NCBI GenBank assembly: GCA_022827055.1 | Contig: JAJDTR010000009.1 | Location: 1-57,190, forward strand | DNA: 57,190 nucleotides | Direction of reading: 5' to 3' | Source: Candidatus Poribacteria bacterium | Lineage (GTDB): Bacteria > Poribacteria > WGA-4E > JAJDTR01 | Shown: one piece after another, positions 25,280-35,002 of the stretch | How the letters are laid out: each line of letters begins with the position of its first letter | How positions within the stretch are numbered: the first letter of the stretch is position 1 | The notes under the pieces: generated by a model | The model's database searches: none | What the model saw: only the letters and a program-made list of their open reading frames with translations | What the model was told of the DNA's origin: nothing | Position numbers and translations under genes: made by a program

Positions 25280-26917
25280 CTATTTCAAAACGAGCATTCT
25301 GCGAGTCGCATGGAATGAACCTGCGCGTAGGGTGTAGAAATAGACACCACTGGCAACGCCTTCCCCGAACTGGTCCTGGCCATCCCAATAGGCAGCGGTT
25401 TCTCGGCTAAGATAACTCCCGGCTTTCTGGCTCCCGAGATCCAACTCCCGCATCAGTTGTCCTTGGACGTTATAGATGGACAAGGACACAGGGGAATCGG
25501 TCGCCAGATGATACGGCAGCCAAGTTTCCGGATTGAAGGGATTGGGGAAATTCTGAAGCAACGCTGTACGCTTGACACTTCCAAGTGTTGTCACTTGCAA
25601 TCCATCCGGATTCACGGCATATGGCGGCAGACCAAAGTTATTTTCGGCGCTGTAAACGTACGCCGCGGAACCGTTGCCAAATCCGGCGGCGCCCTCGTCA
25701 GCTGCGCCGGATGTCACTATGACGGTGTCGCGGCTTATGGCAACCGCGGAACCGAAAACGAGGCCCTTTACCGGATCATCGGGCACAATCTTCTCCGTTT
25801 CTTTCCAGACTCCATCAGTATTCAGGAAAGCATAGGCGGCGCCCGAACCCAGTCCCTCCTCTTCATGGAGCGGAGCACCAATGATGGCAATTTTTCCAGT
25901 GGTGGCAACACCGGCACCGAAATGATCACCCGCTCGAGAATCTTCGCCGACGAGTTTCGCTTGCTGTTTCCAAGCGTTCCCTTCACGCACGAATACATAG
26001 GCGGCGCCAGCGTCTTTTCCGCGTCCGGCATCGTTTAGTGTAGACCCTACAATGATGGTATCCCCGTGGATACCGACCGCAACTCCGAAACGGTCACTCT
26101 TTGCCGCGTCTTCAGCGGTGATCTTGGCAGTCTCAACCCACTTCCCACCTTGGCGCCCAAAGACATACACGGCGCCGGAAAATCTGATGTCATTGTGGGT
26201 ATGGCCGGGTGCTCCGACGACAATGGTATCTGTCTCAATGGCAACAACCTCTCCGAAACTGTCCGATCTTGCACTGTCTTTCGCGACAATCTTCGCCTGC
26301 TGTTTCCATGTATTTCCATCTTTAATAAATACGTACACGGACCCCGAGTTGGGACCGGCATCGTCGTCTTTTGGAACGCCAACTACTGCCGTGGTGTCGT
26401 CAATGTCGACAGCCCAGCCAAAAGCGTCGCCCGATTCCGGATCTTCGGCTAGAAGTTTCGCCTGCTGTTTCCAATTCTGTCCAGCCCTTGCGAAAATATA
26501 AGCCGCGCCGCCATCTGCCGCAACGCCGCCTTGGTGTCCCGACGACGGTGACCCTACGATGGCATAGGTGGGGTCTCCTCGTCCCGGGGGACCTGTGATG
26601 GCGACCGCGAAGCCGAAGGACGCCTGCCCCGGATTCTCCTTGTCACGGTCGCTTCGAATAAGTTCGGCGGTCTCTTCCCATTTGTTGCGAGCGCGGGTAT
26701 AGACCTTTGCGAAACCGTCTGTGTTTAGAAAACCCACCGCATGCGCGCCAATGATAATGGTATCGCCAAGGAGATCTGCGGGCATGCGCGCTTTGTTGCG
26801 CATGCCGTCAGGAGCTCCGATGAGCTTAATTTCCTTCTGTGCAAAGGCTGTGTGGTTAACCGCTGTCAGCGCGATGATTAAAACCACACTAATGAACATG
26901 ATATGCAACGTTTTCAT
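25280..26917 (-). CDS. exported FG-GAP repeat beta-propeller with sorting domain (array copy 4)
   Basis: Signal peptide MKTLHIMFISVVLIIALTAVNHTAFAQ; FG-GAP repeats with the typical GDAFGWAVDIDDTTAVVGVPKDDDAG pattern; TTLGSVKR motif; sorting domain ending RRMLVLK. Clearly diverged from copies 1-3 but with the same plan. ATG at 26917 follows AAAGGAGA. Its last ~30 codons are the probable source of the two relics further along the array. Confidence 0.87.
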   Translation of the reverse strand: MKTLHIMFISVVLIIALTAVNHTAFAQKEIKLIGAPDGMRNKARMPADLLGDTIIIGAHAVGFLNTDGFAKVYTRARNKWEETAELIRSDRDKENPGQASFGFAVAITGPPGRGDPTYAIVGSPSSGHQGGVAADGGAAYIFARAGQNWKQQAKLLAEDPESGDAFGWAVDIDDTTAVVGVPKDDDAGPNSGSVYVFIKDGNTWKQQAKIVAKDSARSDSFGEVVAIETDTIVVGAPGHTHNDIRFSGAVYVFGRQGGKWVETAKITAEDAAKSDRFGVAVGIHGDTIIVGSTLNDAGRGKDAGAAYVFVREGNAWKQQAKLVGEDSRAGDHFGAGVATTGKIAIIGAPLHEEEGLGSGAAYAFLNTDGVWKETEKIVPDDPVKGLVFGSAVAISRDTVIVTSGAADEGAAGFGNGSAAYVYSAENNFGLPPYAVNPDGLQVTTLGSVKRTALLQNFPNPFNPETWLPYHLATDSPVSLSIYNVQGQLMRELDLGSQKAGSYLSRETAAYWDGQDQFGEGVASGVYFYTLRAGSFHATRRMLVLK

Positions 26918-27118
26918 GAGAATCTCCTTTCAATGCTGATGGCGAAGCAAAAACTTAGAAATGCGCTCTGTTCGCCAAACGATACGATGGCGGGTGCTCA
27001 AGAGCGGATAAAGCGGCACTCTATGGATTTGCTTTACATTTCACGTATCAAAATACCTATAAAACGCCTCCGTAGCTTATGTCATTGAATTAAAATGCGA
27101 ATCCCGTCTTCGTTTTAT

Positions 27119-28702
27119 CTATTTCAAGATGAGCATTCTACGCGTGGCTTGGAAGTGCCCTGCGTCCAGTGTGTAGAAATAAACTCCGGTAGAAACTACA
27201 CTCCCTGACAGGTTTAGCCCGTCCCAGTATGCAGCCGTATCCCGGGTCAGATAAGAACCCGCTTTTTGTTCCCCGAGCGCCAACTCGTTTATCAGCTGCC
27301 CTCGGACATCCCAAATTCGGATCGAAACGGGAACATCTTTTGCCAGAACATATGGAAACCACGTCTCCGGGTTGAATGGATTGGGGTAGTTTTGAAGCAG
27401 CGCAGTCCGCTTAATCTGTCCTAGCGTCGTCGCGTGCAGTCCAATCGGATCGACACCGAACGGCGGCGTGCCAAAATCATCAATGGTACTATAAACAAAC
27501 GCTGCTGCGCCATCAGCCAATCCGGGCCCACCCTTAGCTTTAGGGTGGGCTGAGACCACCACGGTATTCTCGCTGATAGCCACCCAAAAACCAAAAAATC
27601 CGTCTTTTATTGGAAAGAGAGGAACCACCTGATTCTTCTCTTCCCAAACGCCGCCTGACCCCACAAAAGCGTAAGCGGCACCCGATGCGCGATCACCCTC
27701 GTCCCGCGCCTTGGCGCCCAGCACAACGACTTTGCCGTTTGTAGCAACGCCAAACCCAAGTTGATCGGCTTTCCGCGCGCCCTTGATTCCCAGCTTTGCT
27801 TGCTGCTTCCAAGTGCCTCCTTCCAGTGAGAATATATAGGCAGCACCGGTGTCGGCACCTCGATCAGTATCGTGCAACGGCGCTCCGACGACAATGGTAT
27901 CTCCACTCAGGGCAACAGAATGGCCGAAACGGTCGCTTTGTGCCGCATCGTCCGCGGTAAGTTTAACCTGTTCCACCCACTTCTCTCCCTGACGCACGAA
28001 CACGTAGGCGGCACCTGCGAATCGTATTCCGCTATGCGTGTGCCCGGGCGCTCCGACGACGATGGTGTCCTTGCGAACAAAAACGACGTAACCAAAGGCG
28101 TCGGATCTGCCAAGATCTTTGGGTGCGAGTTTTGCCTGTTGTTTCCAAGAGCCGTCCAGCACAAACACATAGACTGCACCGGAATTGTTGTTGACAGCAT
28201 CGCTTTTTGGCGCTCCAACTACAGCCGTATTTCTGTCGACAGACACAGCATGTCCCAAATTGTCCGCCGCTCCGCCGTCCAAGGGAGCAAGCTTAGCGCG
28301 CTGTTTCCAATCTCTCCCACTCTTCGTGAAGATGTAAGCGGCACCGGAGTCTTTCGCCGCTCCATCGTGTTGCGGCGCCCCCACGATTGCAATGTTAGCA
28401 CTGCCGCGCCCAAGCGGCCCATTGATGGCGACCGAGTAGCCGAAGTTGTCCATGTCCCCATCCTTGACGACAAGATCTAATGTTTCCTCCCACTCCTCGC
28501 CATTGCGTTCATAAATCTTCGCCAGACCCACGTGAGAGTGCACGCCGACAATCACCGTGTCGCGGAAAACATCGGCGCACATCTGTGCCTGACCCTCGGC
28601 GTTATCCGCGATCAACTGTATTTCCTTCTCGGCGGGATAGCCAACGGACACCAAGCAACTACAGAGAATGGAACCGATTAGGATGATTCGCGCCGTCGTC
28701 AT
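27119..28702 (-). CDS. exported FG-GAP repeat beta-propeller with sorting domain (array copy 5)
   Basis: N-terminal signal peptide (MTTARIILIGSILCSCLVSVGYPA; the Cys pair could allow lipoprotein processing, though the site is not a classical lipobox), about seven FG-GAP repeats, TTLGQIKR motif and sorting domain LLQNYPNPFNPETWFPYVL ... RRMLILK. I start at the ATG at 28702, with GAGGAG about 10 bases upstream; the frame also has a GTG at 28711 inside that site. First gene of the five-gene propeller array. Confidence 0.86.
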   Translation of the reverse strand: MTTARIILIGSILCSCLVSVGYPAEKEIQLIADNAEGQAQMCADVFRDTVIVGVHSHVGLAKIYERNGEEWEETLDLVVKDGDMDNFGYSVAINGPLGRGSANIAIVGAPQHDGAAKDSGAAYIFTKSGRDWKQRAKLAPLDGGAADNLGHAVSVDRNTAVVGAPKSDAVNNNSGAVYVFVLDGSWKQQAKLAPKDLGRSDAFGYVVFVRKDTIVVGAPGHTHSGIRFAGAAYVFVRQGEKWVEQVKLTADDAAQSDRFGHSVALSGDTIVVGAPLHDTDRGADTGAAYIFSLEGGTWKQQAKLGIKGARKADQLGFGVATNGKVVVLGAKARDEGDRASGAAYAFVGSGGVWEEKNQVVPLFPIKDGFFGFWVAISENTVVVSAHPKAKGGPGLADGAAAFVYSTIDDFGTPPFGVDPIGLHATTLGQIKRTALLQNYPNPFNPETWFPYVLAKDVPVSIRIWDVRGQLINELALGEQKAGSYLTRDTAAYWDGLNLSGSVVSTGVYFYTLDAGHFQATRRMLILK

Positions 28703-28758
28703 GGTAAACACTCCTCATGTGTTCAAGCACCAAGGGTTGGACGGAACATACAATCGAG

Positions 28759-29631
28759 TTAGAATCCGCGTTTCACTTTGCCCCAAGTCGTTGTGAGTTT
28801 GTCTGTCGGTTCAACCGCAAACGAACCGCGCACATTCTTGTCAATTTCGCCCGCGCTCAGTGCCCTGTCGTAGACACGGTAGATGGCGATGGAGCAGTTG
28901 CAGGTTCGACGTGCCTCGGGTTGGCTGTGTGAGAAGATTGCGTGCAACGACATATCGTGCTTTTTGTTCCACTTCACCGCAGTACCGAACTGGGCAACTT
29001 CTTTGCCGTCAATATAGGTGGTTATTTCATCCCCGCTTTCAAAGACAAAATGCGCCCAGTGCCATTCCTGACTTCCAACCGATAATCTCGTCTTGCCGTG
29101 GCCAAGATCCTCGCGCGCCCCGATTGCGCCCTGGGCGATACTAACATTTTGAAAGTTTCCCGAGCCGCCGTTATCGAGCCAGATTCGCACGTTTTGTACC
29201 TGTTCTCTCGGAGATGCCTGCAGACCAACGAGGTGGTGTTCCTCCGCCAGTAAGCCACCGTTGATTCGCACAAGCAAACCCAAGGTAAAGTCTTGAAGAT
29301 TTACTACTGGTGTCTTATTCCCGGGGGCGCCGTTACTGAATGTTGAACCGGATTCCTCGGCTGTGTACCATTTCGTGGTTTCCTTGAAACCGATTTCCTT
29401 GATTTCGATTGTACCCTCTTCGAGTGTCGGCAATTTGCCGGTGTGTTCCAGTTCTCCGCCTGCCTCGCCAGCGTTTCTCCACACTTTGTCATTCCTCCCT
29501 TGGTCGGTTTCGGCAGGATTAAAATAGAGGACAGCGCCGGGAACCGCTTGGGCAAATACTGTCGAGCATGTCGACGCGAGAAGCAAGAGCACGCCGGCAA
29601 TAGCAATTGTGGTTGGTACATTTTTAGACAT
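28759..29631 (-). CDS. exported LamG-like (concanavalin-type jellyroll) protein
   Basis: Signal peptide MSKNVPTTIAIAGVLLLLASTCSTVFAQ and one LamG/jellyroll domain: QDFTLGLLVRINGG, WHWAHFVFESGDEITTYIDGKEV, SIAIYRVYDRALSAGEIDKN. Such domains bind carbohydrate or act as adhesion modules. The protein ends with KLTTTWGKVKRGF, a version of the short motif that precedes the sorting domain in the FG-GAP proteins, here without a sorting domain. Start at the ATG at 29631, with GGAGG 8 bases upstream. It is about 80% identical by eye to the next gene. Confidence 0.85.
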   Translation of the reverse strand: MSKNVPTTIAIAGVLLLLASTCSTVFAQAVPGAVLYFNPAETDQGRNDKVWRNAGEAGGELEHTGKLPTLEEGTIEIKEIGFKETTKWYTAEESGSTFSNGAPGNKTPVVNLQDFTLGLLVRINGGLLAEEHHLVGLQASPREQVQNVRIWLDNGGSGNFQNVSIAQGAIGAREDLGHGKTRLSVGSQEWHWAHFVFESGDEITTYIDGKEVAQFGTAVKWNKKHDMSLHAIFSHSQPEARRTCNCSIAIYRVYDRALSAGEIDKNVRGSFAVEPTDKLTTTWGKVKRGF

Positions 29632-29807
29632 TGTGAATTCCTCCATAAAGTGAAATTTGTCTGTCACTAAAGACCTTTGTTTATCTTCTGATAGCTTAGT
29701 GTTGAAGCTTCTTGCAAAACTGATTAAGGAACTAATATTGTGCCGACTTCAAGGTAATCGCCTGTTATTTTGAAAGCGTCAAGTGCCGGACGAAAATTAG
29801 AAACGTA

Positions 29808-30677
29808 TTAGAATCCGCGCTTCACTTTCCCCCAAGTCGTTGTGAGTTTATCTGACGGTTCTACCGCAAACGATCCGCGCACATTATTCTGTATTTCGTC
29901 GGTACTCAGCACCCTATCGTAGACGCGGTAGACGGCAATGGAGCAGTTGCAGGTCCGAACTTGCTCGGCTCGGCTGTTTGAGAAGATTGCATGCAACGAC
30001 ATGTCATGCTTTTTGTTCCATTCTACACCGGTGCGAAACTTCGCACGTTGTTCGCCATCAATGTAGGTGGTAATCTCATCACCGCTTTCGAAGACAAAAT
30101 GCGCCCAATGCCACTCGCCTTTTCCGACAATCAATCGCGTCCTGCCGATGTGGAGGTCCTCGCGTTTATTGATTGCACCTTGGGCGATACTCACATTTCG
30201 AAAATTCCCGTGACCTGCGTCATCGATCCAAATTCGAACGTTCTGCACCTGTTCTCTTGGAGCCGCCTGTAAACCAACAAGCTGATGTTCCTGCGCTAGC
30301 AAACCTCCGTTCACTCGCATCAGCAACCCCATCGTGAAGTCTTCGAGATTTACGATAGGGGTGTTCTTTCCGGGCCCCTCGCTGCTGAATGTCGAGCCGG
30401 ACTGCTCGGCGGTGTACCATTTCACGGTTTCCTTGAATCCGATTTCCTTGATTTCAATCGTACCCTCTTCAAGTGTCGGCAATTTGCCTGTGTGCTCAAG
30501 TTCGCCGCCCGCTTCGCCAGCGTTTCTCCACACTTTGTCATTTGCGCCTTGGTCAGTTGCAATCGGGTCAAAATAGAGCACGGCGCCGCGAACTGCCTGG
30601 GCAAATACCGTAGAACATGTCGAGACGAAAAGCAAGAGGGCGCCGGCAATAGCAACTGTGGTTGTTACATTTTTGAT
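29808..30677 (-). CDS. LamG-like paralogue with lost start codon
   Basis: The body (from AQAVRGAVLYFDP to TTTWGKVKRGF) matches the neighbouring LamG-like protein and is fully open. At the 5' end, GGAGG (30687-30691, minus strand) and a signal-peptide frame (IKNVTTTVAIAGALLLFVSTCSTVFAQ) are intact, but the ATG of the sister gene is ATA here and one base is missing just after it. The first in-frame codon after the ribosome-binding site is ATC (30677). An out-of-frame ATG at 30670 is followed at once by TAA. The only standard start in frame is a TTG at 30635, which would cut the signal peptide. Either silent, or started at a rare codon. Confidence 0.65.
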   Translation of the reverse strand: MKNVTTTVAIAGALLLFVSTCSTVFAQAVRGAVLYFDPIATDQGANDKVWRNAGEAGGELEHTGKLPTLEEGTIEIKEIGFKETVKWYTAEQSGSTFSSEGPGKNTPIVNLEDFTMGLLMRVNGGLLAQEHQLVGLQAAPREQVQNVRIWIDDAGHGNFRNVSIAQGAINKREDLHIGRTRLIVGKGEWHWAHFVFESGDEITTYIDGEQRAKFRTGVEWNKKHDMSLHAIFSNSRAEQVRTCNCSIAVYRVYDRVLSTDEIQNNVRGSFAVEPSDKLTTTWGKVKRGF

Positions 30678-31612
30678 ATTGTGAATTCCTCCATAAAGTA
30701 AAAATTTCTCTGTCGCTAAAGACCGTTGTATATCTTTTGATAGTTCGTGTTCAAGGTCGCTTATAAAACCTGTAATTGATTAGTCCATAGACTCCTTGCG
30801 GCGAATACAAGGCGCTCCCTTTATTCCACAACCGATGGCAATTTCTCCCATGTACCCAATATGCGAGCGATATCCCTTGTGGGAGGGCATCTTGCCCCGA
30901 TGCAGGAGCGATTCCCTACCGAAAGTGGATTTTCATTGCATAGTTGTTTAGTGAGTTGATTTATCGTGAACGCGGAATGTCGGGGCAAGATGCCCCTCCC
31001 ATATATAATCCAAGAATGCCCCGCTGCCGATAGCCAGGCGCAATACATTGCCAAACCAATATTGCCACTCGTTTTGGCTGAACTAAACAGTTACTAAAAC
31101 CTTATGTAAGAATGAGGACGAGAAAGTCGAGTAAACTTCGCTAACCGAACTTTGGACTTTGGCGAAAAGTCGACGGAAAACATGGTCATACTTCGCTGCT
31201 TAATTTCTACACCAAATCCGCCCGGTTGTCAAGACAATTTTGTGTTTCTCTCCGCTCTTTTTGTGTTATATCGAAAACCGTACCATCAGCAATTCACCGG
31301 TGTCACCTTACTCGATGGTCAAACCCTTACCCGCGCTCAGATCCGCTTAAGTAAAATGCGGGCCCGATTGTATCAGCCGGCAACTCTCAATTTCTTCCGG
31401 TTTACTCATCATCGCTTTCACCTCCCGATTTCGGCCAGTATTGGAACCGCGACAGGCACGGGATTGACGCCGCCTGGGGATTGGGGTATCATTAGGACTT
31501 TGGATAAAAGTGCGAGAATATTTGTCCGCTGCATCGTCTAACACGTTGGGTATTGTTACTGCCGTGAGATGGAAGTTTCGATTAAAACAAGCCAGCCTAA
31601 AGGAGGGAAACA
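30678..31612. other. long intergenic region with inverted repeat
   Basis: About 930 bases with no gene I can support; a 129-codon frame at 31152-31541 has no recognisable content. It holds the inverted pair GGGAGGGCATCTTGCCCCGA (30881-30900) and its near-complement at 30980-31000, one-base indel, 79 bases apart, and a TGAACTAAACAGTTAC motif near 31079-31094. Promoters for the divergent genes on both sides are expected. Confidence 0.55.
30881..31000. repeat. 20-bp inverted repeat pair, GGCATCTTGCCCCG family
   Basis: Arms at 30881-30900 and 30980-31000 pair with one extra G in the right arm. The core GGCATCTTGCCCCG is also found as a compact hairpin at 53231-53251 and partly at the right window edge (CTTGCCCCGAC), so it is a small dispersed palindrome family. 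Confidence 0.65.
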
Positions 31613-32572
31613 GTGAATTTTAAGGAAAAACTGGCATACACCGCGCTTGGCGGAATGTTAGTGGTGATAGGTATGATATTAGCGTCGTTCCTCGGCGGCG
31701 TCGGTGTTGCTCAGAATGAAACGTCGATCATCGATGATATGTCCATCATGGAATTTGACGAGATTAAGTGTCGCAGGCTAAGTATCGTCGATAATAGAGG
31801 GAAGACTCACGCCGTTTTGCAGAAAACGTTTGAACGCATGTCCGATACAGCCGATGTCATCCAGATTTACAATGATGACCGGCGAATTGTTTACAGCACC
31901 GGATTTGATAAAAAGGGGAACGGGGTATGGAGAATCAATAACCGCCGCGGGAAACGAGTCATCATGTCCGGAGTGGAACGCGAGAGCGGAAACGGTTTTC
32001 TGGATGTGAAGGGAACGAACGGCGGGGTCGCCGTAGTCACGGCGAACGAGCATGGCGGCGCCGTCCACCTCTTTCAACAGCAAGAGGGGGAAGCAAAAGC
32101 TATCTTGGGCGTGCAGCAGAGCGGCGGTTTCATGCGCGTCTTTGGGCCGAACGGGGGCCATGCACAAAATTATATTGATGAGCGCGGAAGTGGGGCGATG
32201 AGCGTAATCGGTCAGAACGGCGGGCCGCCTAAGGCAATGTTGGGTGTTCACGGGGAAACCGGATTTGTGCGGGTAGATCGGACCGGAGGCGGTTCGTCAC
32301 AAATTCAGGTGGATCGACACGGCGGCGCGATTCAGCTCTTCAATTCGCGGGATGGAAACCCGACCGCATTGTTTGGGATTTATGGCGATGGCGGTGGTTT
32401 CCTGCGGGTTAAAGGTCCAAAGGGCGGCGCGGCTGAGGTCAAGGTCAATGAGAATGGCGGATTGGTTGGCGTGTTCGGGGTTGGAAGCACGGGATCCCAG
32501 GGAGCATTAGGCGTCGGCAAGGACGGCACCGGCGCCGTTTGGACTTGGGACAGGAATGGGATTATGCAGTAG
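31613..32572 (+). CDS. membrane-anchored glycine-rich repeat protein of unknown function
   Basis: An N-terminal hydrophobic segment (LGGMLVVIGMILASFLGGVGVAQ) acts as anchor or signal. Then come about eight repeats of 25-30 residues of the type NGGxxxVxVNEHGGAVxLFxxxxGxAKAxLGVxxxGGFxRVxGPxGG, likely a beta-helix or beta-roll, ending VWTWDRNGIMQ. I do not recognise a named family. Start is the GTG at 31613, eight bases after AAGGAGGG. It stands alone upstream of the TolB-like array on the same strand. Confidence 0.75.
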   Translation: MNFKEKLAYTALGGMLVVIGMILASFLGGVGVAQNETSIIDDMSIMEFDEIKCRRLSIVDNRGKTHAVLQKTFERMSDTADVIQIYNDDRRIVYSTGFDKKGNGVWRINNRRGKRVIMSGVERESGNGFLDVKGTNGGVAVVTANEHGGAVHLFQQQEGEAKAILGVQQSGGFMRVFGPNGGHAQNYIDERGSGAMSVIGQNGGPPKAMLGVHGETGFVRVDRTGGGSSQIQVDRHGGAIQLFNSRDGNPTALFGIYGDGGGFLRVKGPKGGAAEVKVNENGGLVGVFGVGSTGSQGALGVGKDGTGAVWTWDRNGIMQ

Positions 32573-32952
32573 GGATGGAAGGTCGGAAGGGAGGAAATCC
32601 GTCTTCCTCGCCATCCTAAATTTTCTAAATGAAACACGTGAAATGCAAGATGTTCTCAAGAATCTGTTTTCAGTGTTCCGTAGCAAATCTCGGGTATCGA
32701 ACTGGTGTACACCAGGTTCCATGTATTTAGCCAAATGATGTAGAACAATAGGGAGTAAATTTGCGCAATGGTCGACCGTGCCTTCCGTGTCCCAACTTGC
32801 GTCATCAGAGAATTCGTGATATTATGTGCGTGAACAACACGTCCAGCGAATTTGGAAGTGACATGCAGACGAACGACTCCTAAAGCTTTCCCCGGAATCC
32901 GTCCTAAGCAGCCGAACTTGGTACAACAAGCATAAGGGAGGAATTACGAGTT
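32573..32952. other. intergenic region with a 14-bp palindrome
   Basis: Upstream region of the TolB-like array. CTGGTGTACACCAG at 32702-32715 is a perfect palindrome and could be an operator. No gene is supported. Confidence 0.5.
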
Positions 32953-33954
32953 ATGAGGCGAATCCTTAGTTCCCGGCGCAGGTGTGTTTTTTTGCTAGGC
33001 TTGTTTCTGTGGATCGCCGCAGGACGCGGTGTCAATGGCGCCGACGGGAAGATTGCGTTCACGTCAAATCACGATGGTAAAGAGGCGATCTACATCATGG
33101 ACGGCGATGGCGGAAATCCTTACAAACTGACTGAAGGATCCTATTCCGCCTGGCATCCGGATGGACAGAAAATCGGATTTATCTACGAAAGAGACCTTTG
33201 GGTATCAAACCTTGACGGTTCATATCGGAAGAATCTCACCAAGGGAAGAATCGATAAATTCTACTCTCCCGCCGCTTGGTCGCCCGATGGGAAGCAGATT
33301 GCCTACTGGGGAAGACGCGACGGATTGATGGGCATCTACACGATGAATGCCCATAGAAGGGAACCACAACCACAACTCATTGTGGCAGGGTTCCTCTTCC
33401 ATGAAGACACGCTAAGCTGGTCTCTCGACGGCAAAAGAATCGCCGCCGCGCCGGCGAAAGTTGACAAAAAACCATTTGGATCGGACATTATCGTCATAAA
33501 TGCGAACGGCGCCAATGCTGTGAACCTAACCGACAATCCGCGTGCGAAGAATGCAAACCCCAGCTGGTCACCTGGTGGAAAGAGGATTGCGTACGTCGCA
33601 TCGCCCGACCCGCTTCGATGGTGGCCCCCGCACAACATCCACGTGATGAATGCGGACGGAACAGATCCGGTTATACTTACAAAGGAGGATAGATGGGCTT
33701 ACGAACGTGATCCTACCTGGTCGCCTGACAGCAAGAAAATTGCCTTTTCCAAGCAAACGCCGGATGGTTTTCACGACATTTTCACGATTAACGCTGATGG
33801 AAGTGGGCTCATAAACATCACGCAAACGCATCGAGTGAGTGAGGGATCTCCCGCGTGGAGCCCACCCTCGCTGGCAGTCTCCTCTTCGGCGAGGTTTGTG
33901 ACCAAGTGGGGAAACATCAAACAGAGAGAGAGGTTGCTCCCAACCGGCAAATGA
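32953..33954 (+). CDS. exported TolB-like PD40 beta-propeller (array copy 1)
   Basis: Signal peptide (CVFLLGLFLWIAAGRGVNGA), then PD40/TolB-type repeats (GKIAFTSNHDGKEAIYIMD; SWSPDGKKIAF; IHVMNADGTDPVILT) forming a six-blade propeller. The tail LAVSSSARFVTKWGNIKQ carries the same motif that ends the LamG proteins. The family lacks the TolB N-terminal domain, so a role in the Tol system is unlikely; binding or scaffold function outside the cytoplasm is more probable. GGAGG lies 11 bases before the ATG. The stop overlaps a potential ATG of the next frame. Confidence 0.84.
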   Translation: MRRILSSRRRCVFLLGLFLWIAAGRGVNGADGKIAFTSNHDGKEAIYIMDGDGGNPYKLTEGSYSAWHPDGQKIGFIYERDLWVSNLDGSYRKNLTKGRIDKFYSPAAWSPDGKQIAYWGRRDGLMGIYTMNAHRREPQPQLIVAGFLFHEDTLSWSLDGKRIAAAPAKVDKKPFGSDIIVINANGANAVNLTDNPRAKNANPSWSPGGKRIAYVASPDPLRWWPPHNIHVMNADGTDPVILTKEDRWAYERDPTWSPDSKKIAFSKQTPDGFHDIFTINADGSGLINITQTHRVSEGSPAWSPPSLAVSSSARFVTKWGNIKQRERLLPTGK

Positions 33955-33968
33955 ACGGAGCTCGGAGA

Positions 33969-34988
33969 ATGACACGGATGTTTGCAAGCAAAATATGTCC
34001 GCCGGTTAAATCCCGTCAAATACTTGTCGTTATATGCCTATTCGCTGCATCAGTGAGTTCCGCTATGGCCGTGGATGGCGAGATTGCATTTACGTCCAAC
34101 CGGGATGGCGAATGGGCAATCTACATCATGGACGGTAATGGATCAAATCCTTACAGACTGGCTGACGGCGGCACGCCTGCGTGGTTGCCAGATGGCGAGA
34201 AGGTTGGATTTGTTCGCGGCGGCGACATAAGGGTAAGTGACCGGGAGGGAACAAACAGAAAAAATATCACGAAGGGCAGGTTTAAAGAGACTATATTGTT
34301 CCCTGATTGGTCGCCTAATGGTGAGAAAATCACCTATTGGTCAAGAGTGGGAGGCATTTTCGGCACGCCGGATATCTACCTGATGGATGCCAACGGGAGG
34401 AACCCCAAGAAACTCACTGACGACCTCCACTACGACGACAGGCCGAGTTGGTCGCCTGACGGCAGGAAAATCGCCTTTGCCGCTTATCTTCGCCCACAAG
34501 GAAATCGGGTTGAGTCAGAGATTTTCGTTATCAACGCGAATGGCGGCAATCGAGTCAACCTGACGCAAAATCCGCGTGCAAGGAGCGCCTATGTCAACTG
34601 GTCGCCCGACGGATCGAGGATTACTTACACTGCTTCGCCAAAGCCTCTCCTGTGGCTCGCCCCGCACAACATCCACGTGATGAATGCCGACGGAACAAAT
34701 AAGGTTATGCTTACAAAAGAAGATCGTTGGGCTTACGAATGGGCTCCATGTTGGTCGCCGGACAGCAAGAAAATTGCCTTTGTGAAGCAAACGCCGGATG
34801 GTTTTCATGACATCTTCACGATAAATGCTGATGGCAGCAACCTACGAAACATCACGCAAACGCATCGCAAAGAGGAAGGATTTCCCGCATGGAGTCCCGC
34901 CCCGCTAGCGGTTTCATCGTCGGGGAGAATGGCGGCGCGATGGGGAGAAGTCAAACAGGGCGCTAAGTTAACCGCAATCGCCAGATGA
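33969..34988 (+). CDS. exported TolB-like PD40 beta-propeller (array copy 2)
   Basis: Signal segment (SRQILVVICLFAASVSSAMA) and PD40 repeats such as FTSNRDGEWAIYIMDGNGSNPYRL and SWSPDGRKIAF; tail SSGRMAARWGEVKQ. The start is the ATG at 33969, 14 bases after the previous stop, with CGGAG 8 bases upstream; the long open frame before it lies over the end of copy 1 and is not coding. Translation is likely coupled along the array. Confidence 0.84.
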   Translation: MTRMFASKICPPVKSRQILVVICLFAASVSSAMAVDGEIAFTSNRDGEWAIYIMDGNGSNPYRLADGGTPAWLPDGEKVGFVRGGDIRVSDREGTNRKNITKGRFKETILFPDWSPNGEKITYWSRVGGIFGTPDIYLMDANGRNPKKLTDDLHYDDRPSWSPDGRKIAFAAYLRPQGNRVESEIFVINANGGNRVNLTQNPRARSAYVNWSPDGSRITYTASPKPLLWLAPHNIHVMNADGTNKVMLTKEDRWAYEWAPCWSPDSKKIAFVKQTPDGFHDIFTINADGSNLRNITQTHRKEEGFPAWSPAPLAVSSSGRMAARWGEVKQGAKLTAIAR

Positions 34989-35002
34989 TAGGAGATGTGA
35001 AA

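Noticed and set aside
11432..28702. True integrins or eukaryotic transfer for the FG-GAP proteins
   Set aside because: FG-GAP-type propellers are common in bacteria, and signal peptides and sorting domains here are bacterial.
30881..31000. Inverted pair as a fourth transposable element
   Set aside because: Arms differ by an indel and no target duplication is visible; treated as a dispersed palindrome.
31152..31541. 129-codon open frame upstream of the glycine-rich repeat protein
   Set aside because: No recognisable domain, poor ribosome-binding site, and composition like the surrounding non-coding DNA.
33855..33968. N-terminal extension of TolB-like copy 2
   Set aside because: It lies over the end of copy 1 in another frame; a signal peptide and ribosome-binding site begin at 33969.
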